Source of the DNA: Eucommia ulmoides
Lineage: Eukaryota > Streptophyta > Magnoliopsida > Garryales > Eucommiaceae
Reading direction: 5' to 3'
Assembly: GCA_016647705.1 (NCBI GenBank)
Contig: CM028333.1
Coordinates: 18,783,743 to 18,847,742, forward strand
Length of the DNA: 64,000 nucleotides
Positions 57,684 to 64,000 of the stretch are shown piece after piece (position 1 is the stretch's first letter; each line of letters opens with the position of its first letter). The notes under the pieces are model-generated. The model worked only from the letters and a program-made list of their open reading frames with translations, was not told the DNA's origin and searched no databases. Both the position numbers and the translations under genes were made by a program.

Positions 57684-58735
57684 GGATATCTTGCGCACAT
57701 AATTGACACCAGTCAGAGAGAATTTCCAGTGGTAGATATCCCAGTAGTTCGAGATTTTTCTGACATATTCCCGGAAGAATTGCCAGGGTTGCCCGTCGAT
57801 AGGGAAATGGAATTTACAATCGAGTTAATTCCAGACACTACCCCTATATCGATTCCACCTTATCGCATGGCACCTACAGAGTTGAAGGTACAATTGCAAG
57901 ATTTATTAGACCGGGGGTTCATCAGGCCCAGTGTCTCCCCATGGGGTGTCCCAGTGCTGTTCGTAAAGAAAAATGATGGCACGTTGAGAATGTGTATTGA
58001 TTATCGACAACTGAATAGGGTGACGGTTCACAATAACTATCCGTTTCCAAGGATTGATGACTTGTTTGACCAACTTCAGAAAGCTAAAGTATTCTCCAAG
58101 ATAGATCTCTGATCGGGGTATCACCAGCTGAAGGTTAGGGAGAGTGATGTAGAAAAAATAGCATTCCGTACGAGATACGGACACTATGAATTCCTGGTTA
58201 TGCCCTTTGGATTGACAAATGCCCCTGCGGCTTTCATGGATTTAATGAACCGTATCTTTCAACCTTATTTGGACCAATTCCTTATAGTGTTCATTGATGA
58301 CATTTTGGTCTATTCGCAAAGTAGAGAAGAGCATACGAAGCATCTCCGGATTGTATTGCAAACGTTGCGGGAGAAGCGGTTGTATGCGAAACTTAGTAAA
58401 TGTGAATTTTGGTTAGATCATGTGGTATTTTTGGGTCATGTCATTTCAGGAAATGGTATTCAAGTAGACCCGAAGAAAGTTGAAGCTGTCATTCAGTGGG
58501 AAAGACCGAAAAATGTGACTAAAGTTCGAAGCTTTTTAGGGTTGGCAGGCTACTATCGACGGTTTGTGCAAGGAGTTTCTGTGATAGCTACCCTATTGAC
58601 CCGATTGACTCGCAAAGAATCCAAATTTGACTGGACCGATAAATGTGAGCAGAGTTTCCACGAATTGAAGAGTAGGTTGATATCGGCACCAATATTGTCC
58701 CTCCGTCCGAAGGGGGTGGTTTCGTAATTTATAGC
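57684..58735 (+). pseudogene. Tekay reverse transcriptase
   Basis: [50 protein letters not shown] and [11 protein letters not shown] are chromovirus RT words. A TGA at 58110-58112 replaces the Arg of KIDLRSGYHQL. The catalytic FIDD is intact at 58290-58301. [19 protein letters not shown] and [13 protein letters not shown] form the thumb and connection. A single-base loss near 58700 shifts the frame before RNase H. Confidence 0.95.
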
Positions 58736-59065
58736 GACGTGTCACACCAAGGGCTGGGATGTGTTCTGATCCAGCATGGTCACGTGATCGCCTATGCATC
58801 CCGGCAACTGAAGAACCATGAGCGTAATTACCCGACGCACGATTTAGAGTTGGCTGCAATGGTGTTCGCCCTGAAGATTTGGAGGTACTACCTGTATGGC
58901 GAGACATGTGAAATATACACCGACCATCAGAGTTTGAAGTATTTGTTTACTCAGAAAGAATTAAATCTGAGGCAGAGGCGTTGGATGGAGTTGATCAAGA
59001 ACTACGATTGCACCATCCATTACCATCCAGGAAAGGCTAATGTTGTATCAGATGCTCTAAGTTAG
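58736..59065 (+). pseudogene. Tekay RNase H
   Basis: The text [40 protein letters not shown] and [13 protein letters not shown] holds the catalytic D, E and D, and [17 protein letters not shown] ends the domain. A stop at 59063-59065 follows. It would degrade the RNA strand of the hybrid during reverse transcription. Confidence 0.95.
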
Positions 59066-60628
59066 AAATCGGCAGGCTTAGTCGCCCACCTTCGTGTTGC
59101 CCATGCTAACCTGTATGCAGAATTGCGATCGATGCGAGTTCAGTTAGCGGTTAGTCAGACGGCAACACTGCTTACAATTTTGACTTTGAGACTAACGTTG
59201 ATTGACCGCATTACTGAAGCTCAAAAGTCAGACATTCAATTGTAGAGGATCCGAGATGAGGTAAAAAACGGTCACAGAAATGATCATCATATCAGGGAAA
59301 GGGACGAAGCTTTGATGTGTGGAAATAGGCTGTGTGTGCCTAACGATGTCAATTTGAAAAAAGATATCTTGGAAGAGGCGCATAGCTCCACATACGCAAT
59401 GCATCCGGGGAGCACTAAAATGTATCGGGACTTGCGTGAACATTATTGGTAGACTGGAATGAAATGGGAGATCGCATAATTTGTGGCCAGGTGCCTTGTG
59501 TGCCAACAAGTAAAGATCGAGCATCAGCGTCCAGGAGGGTTGCTGCAACCCCTACCTATTCCAGAGTGGAAGTGGGAGCATATCACGAAGGATTTTGTTT
59601 CGGGATTACCCCGTACTCAAAAGAGGTATAATTCCATCTGGGTGATCGTGGATAGGCTTACCAAGTCCGCTCATTTTCTAGCCGTAAAGACGACATTTTC
59701 TCTTGAAAAGTATACCCAACTGTATATCAATGAGATTGTTAGATTGCATGGCGCATCGATTTCTATAGTGTCGGATAGAGATCCGAGATTTACTTCAAGA
59801 TTCTGGCCGAGTCTCCAGACTGCCTTAGGTACCAAATTGAAATTTAGCACCGCTTTCCACCCTCAGACAGATGGCCAGTTAGAGCGTACGATTCAGACGT
59901 TAGAAGATATGTTGAGGGGATGTGTTCTGGAATTTCCTGGGAGTTGGGACGATCACTTGCTATTGATGGAATTCGCTTACAACAACAGTTACCACTCGAC
60001 AATTGAGATGGCTCCGTATGAGGCATTGTATGGTAGGAGATGCAAAACCCTCGTTTGTTGGATTGAGGTGGGTGAACGTAAGTTGTTGATGTCGGACATA
60101 GCCCAACTGACAACAGACAAAGTACAAGTGATTCGAGAAAAGTTGAAAATCGCTCAGAGTCGGCAGAAGAGTTATGCAGACAAGCGTCAGCGGGAGTTAG
60201 AGTTCGAGGTAGGGGATCATGTGTTCTTGCGAATTTCTCCGTGGAAAGGTATAATGAGGTTTGGAAAGAAAGGAAAGTTGAGTCCAAGATACATCGGACC
60301 ATATGAAATTCTAGAGCGGGTTGGCACGACGGCGTATAGACTCGCGTTACCGCTAGAGTTATCTCGACTGCACGATATTTTCCATGTATTGATGCTCCGA
60401 AAATATGTGCCAGACCCTTCTCATGTGTTGACTTCGCAGCCGATCGAATTGGAAGCTGATTTGTCCTACGTTGAGAAGCCGGTCCAAATCCTGAGCCGTA
60501 AAGATCAAGTGTTGTGAACAAGGATGATTCCGTTGGTCAAAGTATTGTGGCGCAGTCATGCGGTGGAAGAGGCGACATGGGAGCGAGAGGAAGAAATGAG
60601 GAACAAATACCCACATTTGTTTGACTAA
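59066..60628 (+). pseudogene. Tekay integrase with chromodomain-like tail
   Basis: The zinc-binding part near 59380-59510 reads HPGSTKMYRDLREHYW, then ARCLVCQQVK, with stops after HYW and in EIA*FVA. The core Asp codons are at 59651 (IVDRLTKSAHF) and 59774 (VSDRDPRF) and the Glu at 59882 (QLERTIQTLED), a DD35E spacing. After GDHVFLRISPWKG comes the tail with a TGA at 60514-60516, then PLVKVLWRSHAVEEATWERE and MRNKYPHLFD, which resembles the chromodomain of Tekay elements that steers insertion to chromatin. Confidence 0.94.

Positions 60629-60631
<3 letters not shown>

Positions 60632-60677
<46 letters not shown>
60632..60677 (+). repeat. Poly-A tract of 46 bases after pol
   Basis: The A run begins four bases after the integrase stop codon and lies between pol and the PPT. 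Such a long pure run is unstable, so its exact length should be treated with care. Confidence 0.95.
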
Positions 60678-60678
<1 letters not shown>

Positions 60679-60714
60679 GTTAATAAATAAATAAAATTTC
60701 GGGACGAAATTTCT

Positions 60715-60730
60715 TTTAGGAGGGAAGAGT
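60715..60730 (+). promoter_or_regulatory. Tekay polypurine tract
   Basis: TTTAGGAGGGAAGAGT directly precedes the 3' LTR and follows GGGACGAAATTTC, a phrase common before the PPT of Tekay elements. It would prime plus-strand synthesis. Confidence 0.85.
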
Positions 60731-63369
60731 TGTAAAACCTAAGTTATAGGACGTACGTCATAAATAGTCGCATTATAGAACATTAAAGAATTTTAGGGTA
60801 AAACTTTTATTGATAAAAACTCAAATCAAAAGTTGGGGGTTAAATTGGAAATTTAAGAACACATAAATTTAAACTTGGGATTTGGATTGGCAATTAGGAA
60901 TCAAAAGTAAAAATGTTAAGGGCAAAATTATAAATATTGGAACTTTTAAAACTTAAACTTACTGAAATAAGAATCCTAAAGAAAATGAAGGGAGGAAAGT
61001 GTAATTTGAATTTTTGTTTTATATTTCTGTCTATATCCACGCGGTAAACCAACGATGATCCACCGGCCAAGGAGGGGCGATCGAGGGGTGACGTGGCAAG
61101 CTCAGAATTAGTTTAACCACTAATTTCATGCATTAAAAACCCTACTACATGCACTGAAGTAAGGAAATTAGAAAAGAAAGAAAACTCGAAAATTTTAGAG
61201 AGAGAGAGAGAACCGGAGCAGAGGGGTCGTTGGTTTTTCTTGAATCGACGTTCCTCCGGCAGCGTGGTCATGTGGGCATTGTAAACAATTCCAGGGAGAG
61301 AGAAAGAGAGATTGGTGCGGCTGGTGGCGTGGTTCGTCGACGGAGTGGCAGTGCGCGTGTTAGCGTCGCCGGTGAGCAGAGTTGCAGATCGTCGTTCGAC
61401 CATCGACGATCGTCGGGTAGGTGAGTATTTATATCTATTTCTCCGAGTAATTGATAGATGTATGCATGCATGAGCGTAACGAGTTGGGTCGGTAAGTTTC
61501 CGGCGGTGTGGGGGTGTGCTCGGTTTTCAGTTTCCGGCTGCATGTGGGTTTGTGTGTGTGTGTGTTCTGTTTTTTTGGCTATTGTGTGCGAGTGTGCGTG
61601 TGTGTGAAATCTGTAATGCATCGACGTGAATCCAGGAAAAGGGAAGGAAAAAACCGAGATGGAGAGAGAGACAGAGAAAGAGGACGATCAACGCGGTGGC
61701 GGTGGTGGGGGTTGGTTGCGGCTACGATGTGCCGCTATGTATGTGTGGGACTCCGTTGGCAGGGATCGTTGGTCCCGTGGTGTACCGTCGGTAGTGGCAT
61801 GCAAGCATAGTTGCATGCATGGATGGTTGTGTGTGTGTCGCAGAGTGTGTGGGTGCGTGAACAGTAGTAGTTGGGTGTGGGTTGAGCTGCTGAGACGGCT
61901 GGAGGGGGGTGTCGGATGGACGTTATGGGTGGTGCGGGGGTTGACAGGCGAGTTAGCAAGGAGGGGGAAGCCACCGGCGGTCGGCAACGGTAGAGAGAGA
62001 GAGGGAGACTGCCGTCGGGGCTGGGAAGAACCGAAAAAAAAAATAAAAAAATAAAAAAAATTGCACAACTTACCCCAGAAAAAGGGGAAATTTTCCACTT
62101 CAAATGAAAACCCTTTTCGCGGCTCATGAATAACTCGGAAAGGATCTCGTTTACCGTTAAATTTATTCTAGTTTTGTTAAAATTCAATCTTAGCCTAAAA
62201 TCTTTGTAACGAGAGTAATAAATTGGGATCGTTCATATTACGGAATTTCTTATGCAATAAATAATGGAACAAAATTATTAAGAATAATAACAAATCTCAT
62301 AGATAAAATATAGGGAATGGAAAATGCGGAACTCAGGGCCTGCCTTACACGACTAGGTGATTTTACATGAAATATTAACTTCGACCCTATCATTTCTAGG
62401 TTCGCAGACGCCAACACCTCGGTAAGCTTTGGACAGTGAGGGTTTTGTAGCGCCAGAAACGAGGTGAGTGTACTGTCTTCTCGCCGAATTATTTGTATAT
62501 ATATATATATATATATATATCCGATGAAAACTGGTTGTATTTAAATTAGAAGCTGTTAGCAAAATTATGTGGTGATTAGACGATATAATTGAGTGATGTT
62601 GATCCGCTTCAGCGGAGTGATATTATCCGCTTCGACGAAGTGATGTTTATCTGCTTCGGCAGAGTGATGTTAGACGTTTGTACTGCGTAGTGATTATCCT
62701 CTTCGGCGGAGTGATGGGTGTTCGTAGGAAGGCATATCCTACGGATGGTACGGTACCGTTGTAAACTCCCGATCGTGAGGTTAAAACGATCAACATGGCT
62801 AGCCAGTGTGTGTTGTGATTTGGGGTGTGATGTTTTGTTTATATTGGGTAATTTATTATTATTTCAGGCGATGGGTATGATATTTATACTGCATGGTTCC
62901 AAAAATGGAACTTATATGTATATTACTTCATATTTACTGCATATATGGTGCTTATGTTGAATCCATGTGTAAATGTTGTGTTATCTAGGAGGTACTATTA
63001 TTATTAAATAAGAATGATTTTATTGAGAAGGCAGTACACTCACATGTGAAATGGCTAGGAGTCGGTCCCCTACTGGCGCGGGGTAGAGTCCATCGATGAT
63101 ATAGCAAAGAATTAAAATTTTCGGGAAGTGCAGCCTGAGGCGAACCTAGGAAAGGTTCATCATTTGTTTTTTTTCCTTTTGTTGTTCTAGAAGGGATTTC
63201 AGGGATGGGTGTGTCTCTGACTTGGAAAGATGTTTATGACTTGTATTTTGATTATTTGTATAATTATGAATGCATATCGTCGCTTTCTAGTTGGTTTGTC
63301 GCCGGGGTAATGTCGTGTCGACGTCACGCCGGCCCCACAGGTGACGGGTGTCCGGGGTGGGGTGTGACA
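60731..63369 (+). repeat. Tekay 3' LTR
   Basis: It begins TGTAAAACCTAAGTTATAGG and ends GGGGTGTGACA, and is followed by the target duplication CTGTA. It has the same internal features as the 5' LTR with scattered substitutions. False open frames at 61113-62187 mirror those in the 5' LTR. Confidence 0.95.
62604..62709 (+). repeat. TTCG hairpin array in the Tekay 3' LTR
   Basis: Units read CCGC(TTCA)GCGG at 62604-62615, CCGC(TTCG)ACGA at 62627-62638, CTGC(TTCG)GCAG at 62651-62662 and CCTC(TTCG)GCGG at 62698-62709. Unit 1 is CTGC/GCAG in the 5' LTR and CCGC/GCGG here, so both sides of the stem differ together. Unit 2 has lost pairing at two positions. Confidence 0.82.
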
Positions 63370-63779
63370 CTGTATCATTTTACAAATGATATGGATCAAG
63401 CAGGTTTTGGGGTGCGTTGGTAAAATGAATTCTTGGGGAATTGTGTTGGTTTCTAAAAAAAAAAAAATATAGATTCAAAATAATTCTCGTTGGATTTTGG
63501 GGTGAGTTGAGGGCAATGGATTTTTGTGCGATTTGGTGGTTTTTAAAAAGAGAACGGAAAATATCTAATTTTCTAAAAATAAAGGTGAAAAAAAATGGTT
63601 TTTATTGAAATTAGACGGTCTTCAAATGAAAGTGAAAAATATGATTTTTGGATTAAAAAGTCGGTTTTGGAAAAGAGAGACGAATGTGTGAGCTGACGAT
63701 GTTGATTAGACGATATCATTACGTTGTGATTTGATGATGATGTTATTAATTTGAGGATACGGTATGAAAATGTATTTCT

Positions 63780-63975
63780 TCCCGTAAGGGATGTAGATTT
63801 TTAACTATACTAACGATTTTGACGATACCTTAGTTGTTCTCCCTGAAAGGGGTGTGGTTTCTCTCCGAAAGGGGTGTGGATTATATTTCTCCCCGTAAGG
63901 GATGTGGATTCTTCTCATGGGATGTGGATGTTTCTCCCCGTAACGGGTATGGATTATATTTCTCCCCAAAAGGGG
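63780..63975 (+). repeat. GNRA-type hairpin array in the outer LTR
   Basis: Units include TCCC(GTAA)GGGA at 63780-63791, CCCT(GAAA)GGGG at 63841-63852, CTCC(GAAA)GGGG at 63863-63874, CCC(GTAA)GGG at 63892-63901, CCCG(TAA)CGGG at 63937-63947 and CCCC(AAAA)GGGG at 63964-63975. The spacers are TGTGGATTATATTTCT-like. GTAA and GAAA are GNRA loops. The array is followed by GTGGGAAGGCATT, the start of the conserved hairpin region of the family. Confidence 0.8.
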
Positions 63976-64000
63976 TGTGGATATTTCGTGGGAAGGCATT

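Larger units (their letters stand above)
52585..63369 (+). mobile_element. Complete Ty3/gypsy chromovirus, Tekay/Del type, with both LTRs
   Basis: LTRs of 2644 bp (52585-55228) and 2639 bp (60731-63369) bound gag and pol. A perfect 5-bp duplication CTGTA (52580-52584 and 63370-63374) flanks the element. PBS and PPT are in place. The order protease, RT, RNase H, integrase and chromodomain-like tail, with very long LTRs, fits the Tekay/Del clade. LTR differences by eye are roughly one in twenty near the LTR start. Stops, one frameshift and a gag duplication make it defective. Confidence 0.96.
50650..64000 (+). mobile_element. Outer Tekay-like LTR, split by a complete Tekay element, continues past the window
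   Basis: TGTAAGGCCCAAATAATAG at 50650 begins an LTR inserted in the copia-2 3' LTR (last bases GTTTC). Its parts 50650-52584 and 63375-64000 align in order with the Tekay LTR. The left part includes AGGTTCGCAGGCACCGG, then GGTGAGTGTACTGTCTTCTT (compare 54260-54345). The right part ends in a hairpin array and the start of the GGAAGGCAT hairpin. Its 3' end is not in the window, so solo LTR and full element cannot be told apart. Confidence 0.8.

Noticed and set aside
59844-60521. 225-codon minus frame opposite the integrase
   Set aside because: It is a mirror frame of the integrase coding strand without its own domain.

Overview
The window looks like nuclear DNA of a dicot-type flowering plant in a repeat-rich region. 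It holds one intact host gene, a single-exon U-box E3 ubiquitin ligase of the PUB22/23/24 group at 10990-12225 (+). Almost everything else is transposable elements at several stages of decay, many nested inside one another. I cannot name the species. No tRNA, rRNA, CRISPR or bacterial-type operon was seen.

Layout. (1) 1-9694: a decayed Ty1/copia element (copia-1) whose gag is split by a CACTA/En-Spm element (CACTA-1, 554-5322, TSD AAA). CACTA-1 carries fragments of two host genes, an endo-beta-mannanase (MAN7-like) and an AGO4-clade ARGONAUTE, plus a piece of its own transposase. (2) 9695-12630: promoter, coding region and 3' flank of the PUB gene. (3) 12630-17830: a decayed Ty3/gypsy element of the Tat type, with a 385-bp tandem duplication split by a solo LTR (15476-17095). 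(4) 17831-25327: a copia LTR fragment, a PIF/Harbinger-type MITE, a thrice-repeated 130-bp sequence and a gypsy solo LTR (22380-23176, TSD AAAAT) in AT-rich DNA. (5) 25328-37119: a four-layer nest of copia LTR-1, then copia LTR-2 (TSD ATCTT), then CACTA-2 (TSD TTA), then a Tekay-like solo LTR (TSD ATTTG). (6) 37120-40018: AT-rich DNA with direct repeats, a Helitron-like 3' end and a SINE 3' fragment. (7) 40019-50649: a second copia element (copia-2) with a 5' LTR and all pol domains, inactivated by stop codons and by a tandem pair of LTRs from another family inside its RNase H region. Its 3' LTR is cut at 50649. (8) 50650-64000: an LTR of a Tekay-like element containing a complete Tekay-type chromovirus (52585-63369, TSD CTGTA) with both LTRs, PBS, gag, protease, RT, RNase H, integrase, chromodomain-like tail and PPT. 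That element is inactivated by a frame-breaking 496-bp tandem duplication in gag and by several stop codons.

The most interesting signals are the two host gene fragments inside CACTA-1 and an unusual feature of the LTRs. At a matching place, three related Tekay-type LTRs carry short tandem arrays of RNA-hairpin motifs that differ in sequence but not in kind: cUUCGg tetraloops, GNRA tetraloops and a 6-nt loop. In two of them, and in part of the third, two sequence-conserved hairpins lie just beside the array. Two other LTR families here also carry arrays of GC-rich palindromes.
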